Below the pieces are notes generated by a model. It was not told the origin of the DNA, did no database searches, and worked only from the letters and a program-made list of their open reading frames with translations. Of a DNA stretch of 6,506 nucleotides, positions 6,506-6,506 are shown piece after piece (positions within the stretch are counted from its first letter, which is position 1; each line of letters starts with the position of its first letter). Source of the DNA: RUG14219 sp045538535 (GTDB lineage Bacteria > Cyanobacteriota > Vampirovibrionia > Gastranaerophilales > Gastranaerophilaceae). A program made the position numbers and the translations under genes. Location of the stretch: contig JAZSRN010000089.1 in the NCBI GenBank assembly GCA_045538535.1, positions 1-6,506 of the forward strand, written 5' to 3'.

Positions 6506-6506
6506 G

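Overview
The window reads as an AT-rich accessory stretch of a bacterium with a Gram-negative-type envelope. It encodes a large lipoprotein carrying eukaryote-like repeats and an isolated two-component pair. No rRNA, tRNA, CRISPR array, transposase or integrase gene is visible. The lineage cannot be fixed from sequence alone. A gut-type member of the Planctomycetes-Verrucomicrobia-Chlamydiae group or a similar diderm would fit, but that is an impression. Composition is uneven. The first 120 bases and the small reverse gene (3837-4142) are about 44% G+C by hand count, while the three large genes are roughly one third G+C.

Layout. Bases 1-138 are a leader with a terminator-like hairpin (8-34) and two alternative hairpins next to the ribosome binding site. 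Bases 139-3678 (+) encode a 1179-residue predicted lipoprotein with two Sel1-like repeats, a PDZ domain, an ankyrin-type helical region, a charged helix and an unrecognised C-terminal domain. A strong intrinsic terminator follows (3700-3741). Bases 3765-3837 hold repeated AGTACC motifs and nested inverted repeats. Bases 3837-4142 (-) encode a 101-residue protein I do not recognise, with a strong ribosome binding site. It is divergent from an operon driven by a good promoter (4184-4211): a receiver-domain protein without a DNA-binding output (4251-4928), coupled by a TGATG overlap to a soluble, cysteine-rich histidine kinase (4928-6451).

The most notable pattern is a composite site, AGTACCA-N3-AGTACCATT-N14/13-GGTATTT, present just before the small reverse gene (3798-3837) and again just after the kinase gene (6467-6505). 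The two direct copies bracket the small gene plus the two-component operon as a unit of about 2.7 kb. The 10-bp period resembles arm-type sites of tyrosine recombinases, so the unit may be a mobile or cassette-like module. That is inference, since no recombinase is in view.

Working model: the cytoplasmic kinase senses a redox, metal or ligand signal through two cysteine clusters and phosphorylates the receiver protein. With no DNA-binding domain, that protein probably acts by protein-protein interaction. The lipoprotein is a separate transcription unit with no evident functional link.
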